Assembly (NCBI GenBank): GCA_014529385.2
Contig: CM043965.1
Location: 15,994,912 to 16,058,911 of the forward strand
Direction of reading: 5' to 3'
Length of the DNA: 64,000 nt
Source: Adiantum capillus-veneris
Lineage: Eukaryota; Streptophyta; Polypodiopsida; Polypodiales; Pteridaceae
Shown: piece by piece, positions 42,889 to 53,242 of the stretch
How positions within the stretch are numbered: position 1 is the stretch's first letter
Layout of the letters: each line of letters opens with the position of its first letter
Made by a program: the position numbers and the translations under genes
Notes under the pieces: generated by a model
Databases searched by the model: none
The model's input: the letters and a program-made list of their open reading frames with translations, nothing else
What the model was told of the DNA's origin: nothing

Positions 42889-45006
42889 ATGGCAAGGACC
42901 AAGAAGACTGCAAGGAAGGTTGATAAGCCTCTATCCGAAGATGAAGAAGAAGCTCAGCCTAGCAAAGCTTTAGCTGGTACTTCAAAACCAAAGGAGAGCA
43001 CATCTCAGAGGAAGGACCCTAAACCAAGTACACCTGACCCTCAACCAAGCAAAAGAAAGACTACACATCAGAGGAAAGCTTTCAAGCCAGTGCAGCTTAA
43101 GCCTCTCCTTACAAAGAGAAAGTTCAAGCAAGGGGTCAAATGTCTAAGAGAGATAAGGAAGGCCATAAAGGCCATCAATCTTGCAATTCCCAAACTGCCC
43201 TTCCAAAGACTATGCAGACAAGTTGCAGAGGAGTACAAGATTGACATGAGGTGGACTAGAACTGCATTAGCATGTATCCAAGAGGCTTATGAGGACTTTA
43301 TGATTGAGCTTTTCCAAGATGCCTATATCTGTTCAGCTCATGCCCATAGGGTTACTTTGATGGACAAAGACATGATCACCCTCAGGAGGCTGAGATACAC
43401 GTTTTCAAGAATGTTGGAGCCTGTCCCTATGCATGATATTAAGGCCTTTAATATTCTCAACATTCCTCCATGGAGGAAGCCCAAGGAGCCTGAAGTAGGA
43501 GTAGTTGATATTACTGAAGAAGAGGAAAAGGAAAGGAAAAAGAGAGCAAAGGAAGACAAGGAAATTGCAGAGAGAAAGGAGCTTGACCTGTTGGAACCTC
43601 AACTAGTGCCCCTCTTGAGGAGTGTCATTCCTACTGGTTTTGTTGTCGCTCTATTCAGTGAGGAGGATCCTAGGGAGGATTACAATTCACTTGACTCTGA
43701 GACCTTGGAAATTCTCAAGGACTGGACCAAGGAGATCAATTCTCCACTCCTTATCACATGCCTCAGGTTGTTTTTGTTTTCCTATGTATTTTTGTTTATA
43801 GCAAGAACTCTTTATATAACAATATCTTGTACCAGGTTAATGATGCATACATATGAGCCAGACCTTCAAAAAAAGGTGGAATTTTTAGACCCTTCTATCT
43901 CCCACTTTCTCAGGACAGAGACAAATATTAGAGAGCTCACAAAGTGGTTGATTCATGTGGACTTGAAAATCTGTGAAATTTTCTTGATTCCTTATCATGA
44001 GAGGTAAGTTTCCTACCTACACCTTGTGAAGAGAATTTACTAATTCATGTTAGAAGGCTAACTGAGGCTTGTTTTTATAGCTCACATTGGAGTTTAATTG
44101 CAATTGATATTGTGAAAAGAAAATGCTACTTTGTCAATTCTCTTGCTGGAGTACATGGTCAAGCAAAATTGTAAGTATAGTAGCAGACACATTTTGTAAA
44201 CCACAAGCAGAACCTCAAGCACATAATTTTAATAAAGAATTTTGGACAGTGTTGCTACAAGATTTATAGAGACACTGGAGAATTGTCCACCCATGCCAAA
44301 GATGCTGACTGAAATCCAATTTTCAGTTGTGAAGGTTGGAATTCTTTATGCTTTGTTCACTTCAATGGATTATCCTCAAATATTTTTTCCCATAAATACA
44401 TGTAATGAGTTGCAGGTTCCAATCCAGCCTGAAAGCCATTCATGTGGATGGAGGGTAGTGACATATGCCAAGCTCCTCTTGGACTTCATATACTGCAATG
44501 ACAATCAGAATATAGAAGTATAGCATATTTCATATTTGCTAGCTGTATTTTTTCTCATTTTATTGTTCCTAAAACTTGCTTTCTATTGCCTTGTATAGAT
44601 CAACAGAGAGTGCTATAGTGAGAACCATGTATGGTTGACAAGAGCAAAGATTATCAAGTATATGATTGAAGCAAATGGACGACTGCAAGAGGTATTTAAA
44701 GATGATGATGCTGAAGAGCTAGAAAAGGCAAAGGGGAAAGCAAAACTAGAAAAGGCAAAGGGGAAAGCAAAACTAGAAGAGGCAAAGGGGAAAGCAAAGC
44801 TAGAAAAGGCAAAGGGAAGTGAAGAGGAAGAAGAGAGTGGTGAGCAGGAAAAGGCAAGTGAAGAGATGGATGATAAGAGAAAGAGGAAGCAGCCCTCAAG
44901 CCCTCCTGCCAAAGAGCCCACAAGAAAATCTCCCAGGACAAAAGAGCCCACTGCAAAAGCACCAACCCCTAGGGACAGGAAAACTCCTGGCAGAAAACTA
45001 TTCTAG
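42889..45006 (+). CDS. Gene 3 of T: histone H3-like domain fused to Ulp1-like cysteine protease
   Basis: Predicted exons are 42889-43766, 43836-44003, 44081-44170, 44250-44334, 44416-44517 and 44599-45006; they sum to 577 codons with the frame kept. The N-terminus MARTKKTARK is that of histone H3 but for one residue and keeps the K4 and K9 contexts. After a basic linker, residues 81-173 follow the H3 fold: LREIRK, KLPFQRL, then DMRWTRTAL, IQEAYEDF and HAHRVTLMDKDM. Loop 1 has canonical length, unlike typical CenH3. A C48-like protease follows: SHWSLIAID (catalytic His), CYFVNSL (Asn where Asp is usual) and PIQPESHSCGW (Gln and Cys). The tail is Lys/Glu-rich. It may enter or mimic nucleosomes and cleave a SUMO-like modifier (inference). 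Confidence 0.88.
44721..44817 (+). repeat. 27-bp coding repeat in the tail of gene 3
   Basis: Three and a half direct copies encode (E-K-A-K-G-K-A-K-L)n, a charged, probably helical or disordered tail. The copies differ by a few bases only, and the length keeps the frame. Confidence 0.9.
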
Positions 45007-45007
45007 C

Positions 45008-45235
45008 TTTTTGTAGCCCACTTGTATCAAGCTTCCCACTTGTATCCAATTGTCTATTCTATAGCCCTTTGTATCAAGCTTGTATCAAGCTTTTTGTATC
45101 AAGCTTGTATCAAGCTTTTTGCAGCCCACTTGTATCAAGCTTCCCACTTGTATCTAATTGTAGCCCACTTGTATCAAGCTTCCCACTTGTATCCAATTAT
45201 CTATTCTATAGCCCACTTGTATCCAATTGTCTATG
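45008..45235 (+). repeat. Degenerate tandem repeat downstream of gene 3
   Basis: Words CACTTGTATCAAGCTTCC and TTGTATCCAATTGTCTATTC recur six or more times just after the gene 3 stop. It may form the 3' untranslated region; no poly(A) signal can be singled out. Confidence 0.8.
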
Positions 45236-45459
45236 TAATTGCAAATATTTGAAATTGAATACATTTTGATCACCTTGTTTTAAGACTCTGTTACAAAATC
45301 AAATCATTGAAGTAAAATCATTGATGTTTGGAAAAGTTGCATTTCAATAACAAAATAAAGATCCTTTTAGATCTTTATTTCAATAAGATCCTTGCAAGTC
45401 ATGTGATACAAAACAAGATCCTTGCAGGTCATGTGTTACAAAATTGCCTTAAAGGATGT

Positions 45460-46764
45460 TCAAGGCACTAAATGTACAATGCCATCCAAGATTTCCTTGC
45501 ACTGTAGCCTCTTTTCATTCCTTTTTGATACCTACAAAAACAGCCCAAGTTAAATAAAGAACCAATAAGAGAACAAGAGACTTTTAGGGATAACAATTAC
45601 CTTTCCACCATTTATTTGAAAGCAGAATGTTGTGGGCAGTTCAATTTCATCATTTTGCAGGTCCAATCTCAATTGATGTAAGCTACACATGCCTCTTATC
45701 TTTACAATTGACAGATGCTCATTGTTTACCCATATATCAATGTCTTCTATTGGGCTGTCAATGAAGTCCTCCATGTCTTGATCAAGTGGAGTTAGCTGAC
45801 CACCAACATAGTGCCATCTTCTGTAATAAAATGACATAATGAAGTTTTGTGTCCCTATCATGTATTTGCAAGCAATTGAGCCAGCTTGCACATTACAAGT
45901 GATTCCATTCACTGTTTTGGTGTTCCAACCCTCATCCACAAATTCAAGTACATTTGCTGAGTCTAAAGTCTTCACTGAAAACATTGTTCTAGATTTTCTG
46001 ACTTCAGCATTAGAGAAGAAGTCTACAAAAACTGTAATGGGCATGAATATAGAAATTCTACTCTGTTTGCTTGCTATGTTTGCTTTCAAACACTTTTGAA
46101 TCTCACAAAACAGTTTGCACCTGTAGCCCTCACTTGTATTTGAGCTAGGGAGTGACCATTCTCCACTTTTGAAATCAGGCAAGTCTAGCTTAGTTGTGGC
46201 TCCAAGTTCTCCAGTCCTTCTAGGTGGAACATAATAATGGTCAAAGAAGAATATTCCATTCTCTGCCAATGAACCCTTAGTCCTTCCCTTGTATATTTCT
46301 TCACCAATTGATCCATGACACACATCCAGAATATTTATAACACATTCTACTGGCTGCCATTCCATAATGTTTGAAGGATACAAATCTGTACAACAAATAA
46401 CCTTATACAACATGCATTACAAATAAGAATTTAAGTTAAGAGACTTACAGTTTGGTCTATGTAATGGCAAAGCAGAACTCTCTGAGTTAATATGCAGATC
46501 TTTATGCATGTACACATGCTGCACCAGCACCTCTTTGATTGATTTTTTGTTGTCGCCAAAGCTGAAATCTTTAACAATGCCCTTCCATCCCGCCAAGAAA
46601 GAGTTTTTGGTGGAAGACTTTATTCTCTTGTTCTGTTGCATCAGTATCCACGTTCCTTTGTGTATAGTTATTGGAATCCATTCTCCATTTTGATCAGTTG
46701 TGTTGTAAGTGACAATGGCTTCAATGGAAGTTCTTGGTCGTTTTGATCATGATGAAGATTCCAT
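45460..46764 (-). CDS. Gene 4 of T: unknown 390-aa protein, TGA at codon 6
   Basis: Exons 46764-46449, 46385-45601 and 45531-45460 join at AACT|GTAAGT...TGTACAG and AAG|GTAATT...TTTGTAG and total 391 codons in frame. The ATG at 46764 is followed by a TGA at 46749-46747; the next in-frame ATG (46641) would give a shorter protein, starting MQQNKRIKSS. Features seen are GEWIPITIHKGTW, FFDHYYVPPRRTGELG, SIFMPITVFVDFF, IDIWVNNEHLSIVKIRG and FCFQINGGK, suggesting a mixed alpha/beta fold. I know no family for it. It starts near the right end and reads inward, convergent with gene 3. Confidence 0.65.
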
Positions 46765-47089
46765 GGTGAAAAAATAAATGAGCAGAGAAGTCTAGTCTGA
46801 GTTCAAGAGAAGAATAAGCAGAATGTGCAAAAAACGGTTCAAATCTGGAAAAGATCATGAGATAGAATCCAAACGTTGTTTTATGATGACGACGTGCAAA
46901 ATGAAAACAATATAATAGCGACAGCTATTGAATGCCTTTGCACTTTTACTTGTTTACATTGCTATTTACCAGCTCAAAGTTGCGGTAAAGATAGAATATT
47001 TGCTTTTTTGTGAGTTTTCAAAAATAGAGGTTCCGTAACGGAAGCTCTTCAACCATTGGTTGAGACCACTCTCTCTCTACACGCTAAAA
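46765..47089. other. Right subterminal region of T
   Basis: Gene-free 325 bp between gene 4 and the right inverted repeat; the promoter of gene 4 must lie here. An imperfect local inverted repeat (CAACCATTGGTTG, 47050-47062) is present. The corresponding left region, 36822-37117, is also gene-free. Confidence 0.5.
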
Positions 47090-47121
47090 GGCACAAAAAT
47101 GACCTCAAAATTCCCCTAATG
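47090..47121 (-). repeat. Right terminal inverted repeat of T
   Basis: Complement of the left repeat with one mismatch in 32 bp; it ends ...CCCCTAATG against the first base of a minisatellite unit. Confidence 0.95.
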
Positions 47122-47240
47122 GTGTTGCCTTTGCAATCCAAACCCCTTGGTTGTCTTCTGGGTGTTGCCTTTGTAATCCAAACCCCTTTGTTAGCTTCTG
47201 GGTGTTTCCATTGCAATCTAAACCCCTTGGTTAGCTTCTG
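47121..47240. repeat. 40-bp minisatellite, three units right of T
   Basis: Units 47121-47160, 47161-47200 and 47201-47240, each GGTGTTGCC...CTTCTG. The same array continues from the unit at 36749-36788, so T interrupts it between units. Confidence 0.93.
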
Positions 47241-50200
47241 AAATGTCAAGCCGCTTGGTCAGACTTTGCATGGAAACTGCACAAACTAGCATCTAGCGGT
47301 GACGAACATAGTTCATTATGGTCAAAAATGTTTGGAATCAACTAAGAAAGTTAAATTTGTCCACTACCCCTTGGTAGATTGCGGACTTCTTTCTTTGAGG
47401 TACAATTGTGCTGATCTCAAATCATGACGCTCAACGCCTATGGAGTGATCGTGTATGAGTGGAGTCATTCCCCTTAAAATACCACTCCTAAAAACATAAT
47501 CCATGCTACAACTAAGAAACAAATCTTCCACAGTTGGAATCTTATTCACAACTAGGTCATGACAGAGTCTTCTCCCTCTATGAACCAATGAGAGAGATGT
47601 CAAATACCCCCAAAGAAAAATAGTCATACTAGATCTTTACAGGTGTTAACAAAAGAGACTACCTGCGTGGAGGTTATCTTAATGTATTTATGTCTTCCCA
47701 TGAACGATTTGTTTGATAGATAGTACATGCCTACTTAGTACCCATAAAAATCATCATTGGGATTGGTTGCACCTTGTGCATAGAGCCAATGATGTGAGGT
47801 GCTCACCGTTGTATACATATACACGATCGGAAGCCCAACTATCACTCTCAAATCTTCTTGGACAAACAAACTGCCATCATATTAGCATGCCATGCATGCA
47901 TATCAAAAAAATGGATTGGTAATCCCTTGGCTCCAATAACATTCTGAACCTTGTGAGCTACTATGACACATGCCTTCCATGATTACACTGGCACGGATAC
48001 ATCACAGTGCATCATTGACGAACTCAATTATGATCTTATATCCACTTAATATCAAATATGTATGCCATTATCCTTGATCTAAAGTCAAGTGATAATTTCT
48101 TGGCACATAAGAGAAGCGCTCTCCATGAAATCTTGTTGCCCCTTTGAGACGAGTAACTATCGCTTGAAGTTGGCTTGTAGCCATATATGCAGCAAAATTG
48201 AGAGGTATCAGATGTACCCCACATACCATCCTGTCTTGGTTCATACCGACCTCCACGAGAAAATCAAATATATGTTGCGCCAAGTTTTTCCAAGTCCGTA
48301 TGCTACGAGCATATTCTAAACTTCCGAGAAACTTCTATGCAAGATGCCCTGAAGTGAAGCCTTGCTTTGCCTATGTTTATCAAAAAGATGAGATAGAACG
48401 TATCATGAGTGCTCATAGCTAACAAGTGTTCCTATTGACATACATATGTCAAAGCAGAAAATAATCGACCTTGTTGAAATTTCATAAGGAATCGGCCTTG
48501 CCGAATCGTGCAGCTTATTGAGAATCCAGAGATTGCCCAATATTGTTAGAGATAGCATCTATAGCTTAGCTATCAAGTGTCAACTATTGCCAAATACAGC
48601 TTAATCAAAGCCGCATTTTCTTGAAAAGTTGGTAATGTGAAAATTCTTGCAAAAGTGAATAAGTTCAAAAGTGGAAGTTAAAGTTAACTCGCTTACCGAC
48701 TTCCCCTGGCATCAAAGATCATAGCACCCTGGAGCAAAGGAATAGCTTGGAGTGTAATTACGATGTAAGTGCACTCGGTCGACATTGGATTCGGCTCACA
48801 TCTGTGATTTGCTTCGTGTACCTATGTTGCATGCTCCCTGGCAAGCTACAATGACTTTGAAGTGATTATGCATCCAATGCATGGAGTCGTGCACCTGAAA
48901 GCCTTGCTTTCCCTCTCCTCTAGGTAGCCCAAGGAGGAGATATCAAAACTATAGTAGCCAACGTAATACACAAGTCAGTGTATTGAGAGTCAGTGTATTG
49001 AGAGTCAGTATATGGAGCCTTTCTCTCGTAATGCATCTGAGGTGTCTAATACTGGCTTTTAGAATTGGAACAAAAGGGCAGTCATACCTAGCACATGTGT
49101 CTCTTGTAACAATGGTAACAAGAGGCTGTGCCGATTGCCTTGAGAGCGGAAAGCACTGTTTTTTGGCCTTGCCTTTGCATCAAAACTTACCTCTGATGAG
49201 CATGCTCTATCAAGGTATTGAGGAGAAGCCATGCTTCTGATCAAGACTATTTTGTATTGAAGCCGTGCTTGAGTGTGGTCGTCAAACAAACCTTTTGCCT
49301 TTGCAAACAATGTTCTTAACAATATGTGATGCTTATGATAATTGTCACAAGCAGTGCTTATGTACTTTGAGTGCATAGAGTGCACATTTCCATTGCATGC
49401 CATATTCTGAATGAAAAATAAAAAATTGAATGTGTACCTTATGAATTCCTTATGCTCACTTGCCTTGCCATCGAAAGAACACGTCGTGGTTGTACAATTT
49501 TGATTACGGCACTTGAATCCATCATGCTCGGCCTTGCCGCATGTAATTTTCCTTCGTGAATTCATAAGGAAACGGCCCTTGGCCGTTCTTTGCATCTTGC
49601 AGCCTAGCAGTCTTCACATATAAAGTGTCCTCAATCTCGGTGCCTTTCCAGCTCTATATTGTGCTTTTTTGCAAGGTCCGTGCATATGTGGTGCCGAAGA
49701 TCCACAGCATCTTTGCATAACTATGCTCGATTAAGATTGTGATCGACCATCAGCAACTATGAAGCCTTGCTTCGCATGTAGCCTTTGTTCATCTTGTGCG
49801 ATTGCACAAGAATCAAGTTCTACATATATTTGTTAAAGTTTTTTAGTTTGCTGAGGCCGCAAAAATTTTGCAATAGTGTGCCTTGACAGTCTCGTTGAAG
49901 CACCAAAGAAGAGGATGGGGGGACCGACTGTTCTTGTTAGTCAATGGCCCTAAGGCCACCGTGGGCGGCCAAGGTGAGAACCCAACAAAAAAAAGGAAAA
50001 AAAATATTGCCTGCACAGCGATGGTGAGAAAGTTACGACAGCACATCATGAGAAAATTTTCTCGACATGCCCGCGATACAAGGCTCCGTTGAAGACGGCC
50101 ATGAATCGAATTGTTTCCATCAGCGCCGCACGCACCATTTGGTTGCAGATGCATCGCAATCATGCAAGCTCTACCAAGCTTCCCCCTCCTTGTAAGGGCT

Positions 50201-50333
50201 TGCTCCCGTGATCGTCGACAGTAGGTTCCCCTTTTCTGTGCAAGGAATTGCTCCCACGGCCATGCCTCGCTTCCTCCAAAGCTTCCACGACTTTCAGTGC
50301 CTCTTCATCTCCATAGACCCACCATGCTTATAC

Positions 50334-50335
<2 letters not shown>
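47241..50335. other. Gene-free interior of D, right of T
   Basis: Three kilobases with only scattered short frames, none resembling a known family; the longest (minus, 49595-49059) has no domain that I recognise. GCCTTG words recur loosely. I see no structure to annotate. Confidence 0.5.

Positions 50336-50396
<61 letters not shown>
50336..50396. repeat. (GA)n microsatellite, 61 bp
   Basis: About 30 uninterrupted GA units near the primer site of D. Confidence 0.97.
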
Positions 50397-50399
<3 letters not shown>

Positions 50400-50460
50400 C
50401 ATCCATGCAAAGGACTCGTACCCTTGTCCTTCTCCTCTGTATAGCTTCCTCCTCCCCTGA

Positions 50461-50472
50461 GCTCTGATACCA
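50461..50472 (-). promoter_or_regulatory. Primer binding site of D, initiator tRNA-Met type
   Basis: The minus strand reads TGGTATCAGAGC, a full match to the usual 12-base site, three bases from the LTR. Confidence 0.7.
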
Positions 50473-50475
50473 ATA

Positions 50476-50612
50476 TGAGACAGAAGGGACTAGAGCCTGC
50501 ATCATTCCACCAAGCCATGCCTTATAAAGGCCCTGCCTTGATAATAATAGGGCCCCCTTGATCGCATGGCTCCTCCCCGGCCTTGGCTGGCCCGATCCTA
50601 CCCTAGGCCTAA
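50476..50612 (-). repeat. 5' LTR of D
   Basis: Starts TGAGACAG on the plus strand and ends CCTAGGCCTAA; shares several blocks with 32474-32596, with a roughly 15-bp length difference near the start. Confidence 0.52.
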
Positions 50613-50705
50613 AGTGGTTCGTGTTTGAGTGATGAAGACGACAATGCTCTCAACAAAATCAAACAAAAGAAAAATGGGGCCTCCTATTGCCACCCCGAGT
50701 TTGGC
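50611..50705. repeat. Third copy of the repeat that flanks D
   Basis: AAGTGGTTCGTGTTTGAGTG and the following ACAATGCTCTCAACAAAATC match the units at 32286-32473 on the other side of D. Confidence 0.7.
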
Positions 50706-51353
50706 CAGTATAGATCTGTTCAAGATATATGGGATGGAAAAATTTAAGCCAATCCCATTTTTTGGTTACTAATATTATTGACCAAAAATTGTACACTAGT
50801 ATGATGGCACATATATAAGTTTCTCCTTACTACCTAGTGTCCATTGTTTATGGTACACTCATCCCTCGGTGAAATTTTCAATCATTCACGGTATTGCAAC
50901 TGGACTCAATTGTCAACAAATGGCCACTTTTAATGTACATTGTTCAGCCTAGTGTAAACCCTTAGAGGAGGACATTATGCGTAAAATATTAGAGTATTAA
51001 GATTGTAGTAGTCAATAATCTCAACCTAGGTCAAGGTGGACACTACCACACTTTGTAGAAATTGGTACATTCATTTTTTGAACTCCTTCAGATATTGGCT
51101 ACGTCGAATGATGGGGATGCCACCATATGAGAACCATGTGTCAGTGCACTACCATGACAGCTGGATGGAAGTGTGTTAAATAGTGGGTCATCGATCCACA
51201 GAAAAACCAATGGGATATTTTGTACTAGTTGATCCTCCTCTTTATTTGCATGGGCAGGGGATCAATGGTTCTTAGGTGCGGTTTTCGTTGATCTGGAAAA
51301 CTAGCATGACTAATTTTGGGATGCGCAAAATTGTATCACCCCCTTTGAGGCTC

Positions 51354-51408
51354 GGATTTGAACCCTTGCAACTCAAGTGATGGGCCAACATTCTAACCAA
51401 CATACCCG
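51354..51408 (-). other. tRNA-like A/B-box pair, probable SINE or tRNA relic
   Basis: The minus strand reads TATGTTGGTTAGAATG, then 30 bases later GGGTTCAAATCCGAGCC. This resembles a Pol III internal promoter (GTTGGTTAGA and GGTTCAAATCC boxes). No complete cloverleaf, poly(A) tail or target duplication was found. Confidence 0.42.
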
Positions 51409-51965
51409 TGTGCGTCTTCCTGTCCAAGACACATGCCATGGGCCATGGATCAAAAATACAAATCATAAGATTAAAACTACTTTGGGGATTTTTTATCCCG
51501 AGATTACATTTCAAGATCGATGAACTAGATTGAGCAACATGGCTGCCTTTGCATGGTGACCATTGATCCCATGTGCATGACCCTGGGACAAATAAAGTCT
51601 TCCCATTTTTCTTCATGACAAGCTTGAAATCTAGATTGGATTTTCCAATTTTAGCTCGTTGAAGATACGCTAAACCTCGATTTTTTTGCGAGTAGGCGTC
51701 CCCAATTCTGAGCCCATTTGTTTTAATGAGAATCTTGGGAGATCCTTTGCTTTTGAATGGAAGAGGAAAGGAAAGAGAAGGATAGATTTACGGACAACTG
51801 TAAAGGTGAGAGAGAGAGAGAGAGAGATATTTTTTTTTGGACACTCTCTGGTAGGTTGCGCGACAGATGATGAAGTTGGGGGAGCTCGCTGTGGCTATTT
51901 CTCCCTCTGTATCGCACGGGCCTGGAAAGAGAAGACTAGCGAAGGGGGCAAATGGCGCATGCTAC

Positions 51966-51969
<4 letters not shown>

Positions 51970-52018
<49 letters not shown>
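51970..52018. repeat. (GA)n microsatellite, about 49 bp
   Basis: Uninterrupted AG units; another short (GA)n lies at 52504-52527. Confidence 0.95.
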
Positions 52019-52020
<2 letters not shown>

Positions 52021-53184
52021 CCTCTGATTGCAAACACAGAGAAAGAGAGAGGCAATCTGCAGGAATGGCACGAAGCCTTTTTTTTTAAACCTTCGAATTA
52101 GCCGATCGGATCAGATTCGCAAGGAATCTCATTGACATTTTTGGGAAGCTGTTTCGTGCAAAAAAAGCAGGTGCAGGCGATTTCTACCTCAGATTTGCAG
52201 AGCTGGAGGAGATGGTGTTCAAAAGCAGGCGCGGAGGAGGGAGGGGTCTGCGCTCACTCGCGGGAAGACAGAGAAGAGATACAACAGAGAGGAGAGAGAG
52301 AGAGAGAGGGAGTCTTTTTCTTGGCCACGGGAGGGGGATCTGCCAAGATTCTGCTTAATTAGCGTGTAGACCGAGTAGGTGGGCGAAATAGGATTTTTTT
52401 GCGAGTAGGATGGCACACATTTCTTCTCCACGGGAATCAAGCAAGATCCCTTTGCAACCTTAGTGAAAGTAAAAAGGGAAAAATTAAACCTCCACATTTG
52501 GGGAGAGAGAGAGAGAGAGAGAGAGAACAAATATCAATGGCACCGGACACACGTGCCTAAAATGGGAGAGAGAGGGATCTCCCAAAACTTCAATTCTCAG
52601 TTTGTTCTCACTCAGGAGTCAGAACTCCCCTATTCGTACGTCTTTTTGTGGTTGGTGGAGGGGAGGGAATGCAGGCCAGCAGTGCAGTCCAACCTGCAGC
52701 GCGTAGGGGACAAGGACCCAAAGCCATTATGAGCTTCTAGGAGTAGCAACTGCCATGACTGAGTAGAGAAATCAAGCAAGGCTTGAATGTGTGCGTGTGT
52801 GTGTGCGTGTGTGTGTGTGGGGACGCATGGGCAACAAATGGAGAAGCCAATTATGCAGCAAAACGGAGGCGGATCTAAGCAGTTCTAGTGCTACGTCTCT
52901 CTCTCATGCTATGTCTTGTTCTCTTGCGCATAGGGGCAAGGTAGAGAACATACAAAAGAAGAGAGAACGGATATTCATATCACTAAATCTCTCTGTTGCG
53001 AGCACTATACGATATAGGTGAGTGTGTGTGTGTTTTGCTTAGAGCTCGAACGAGCTGCTCAGGAGGGAGAGGGGTTGCAGAAAGTATCGTGCCCCAAGGC
53101 GAGCAGAAAGAGTTGTGCTGCAAGGTGGTGTGTGTGTTTCCGTGCACATGAGTGCGCTGAGTTACCAGTCAATTAAGGCTTAAA

Positions 53185-53186
<2 letters not shown>

Positions 53187-53240
<54 letters not shown>
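53187..53240. repeat. (CT)n microsatellite, about 54 bp
   Basis: Uninterrupted CT units. Confidence 0.95.

Positions 53241-53242
<2 letters not shown>

Larger units (their letters stand above)
36790..47121. mobile_element. Element T: 10.3-kb TIR transposon with four genes including a histone H3-Ulp1 fusion
   Basis: Terminal inverted repeats (CATTAGGGGAATTTTGAGG... at the left end and its complement at the right) bound four spliced genes in two convergent pairs: transposase candidate (+), unknown (-), H3/protease fusion (+) and unknown (-). Outside the repeats lie consecutive units of one 40-bp minisatellite. Joining the flanks restores the array exactly, so the borders are defined to the base and no target duplication is visible. 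Genes 1 and 4 start next to the ends and read inward. The class of the element is not one I can name with confidence. Confidence 0.9.
32474..50612 (-). mobile_element. Candidate non-autonomous LTR element D, minus strand, host of T
   Basis: Two diverged copies of a short LTR (32474-32596 and 50476-50612) face each other. A polypurine tract with a CGAGGAC stem precedes the left copy and an initiator-Met primer site precedes the right one, both in minus orientation. The internal 17.8 kb contains element T but no gag-pol. This resembles large non-autonomous LTR derivatives. The LTRs are very short and no target duplication is seen, so pairing of the two ends is a hypothesis. Confidence 0.42.

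Noticed and set aside
42889-43500. Calling the gene 3 histone domain a centromeric H3 (CenH3)
   Set aside because: CenH3 proteins usually have a longer loop 1 and a divergent N-terminus. Here loop 1 has canonical length and the first ten residues are almost those of H3, so I call it H3-like only.
43767-43835. A membrane-spanning segment in gene 3 (hydrophobic stretch before LMMHTYEPD)
   Set aside because: The stretch is bounded by GT and AG sites, is 69 bp long, T-rich and phase-neutral; it is best explained as a retained intron in the conceptual translation.
36790-47121. Assigning T to MULE or CACTA because of the Ulp1-like protease
   Set aside because: The terminal bases (CATTAGGGG), lack of a 9-bp or 3-bp duplication and the transposase motifs do not fit either; Ulp1-like domains are shared by several superfamilies.
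49059-49595. 178-codon minus-strand open frame
   Set aside because: No recognisable domain, no exon context, and the surrounding 3 kb are non-coding; probably accidental.
50208-50518. Open frames with Arg-Glu or Ser-Leu runs near 50.3, 52.0 and 53.2 kb
   Set aside because: They result from (GA)n tracts read in different frames and have no other support.
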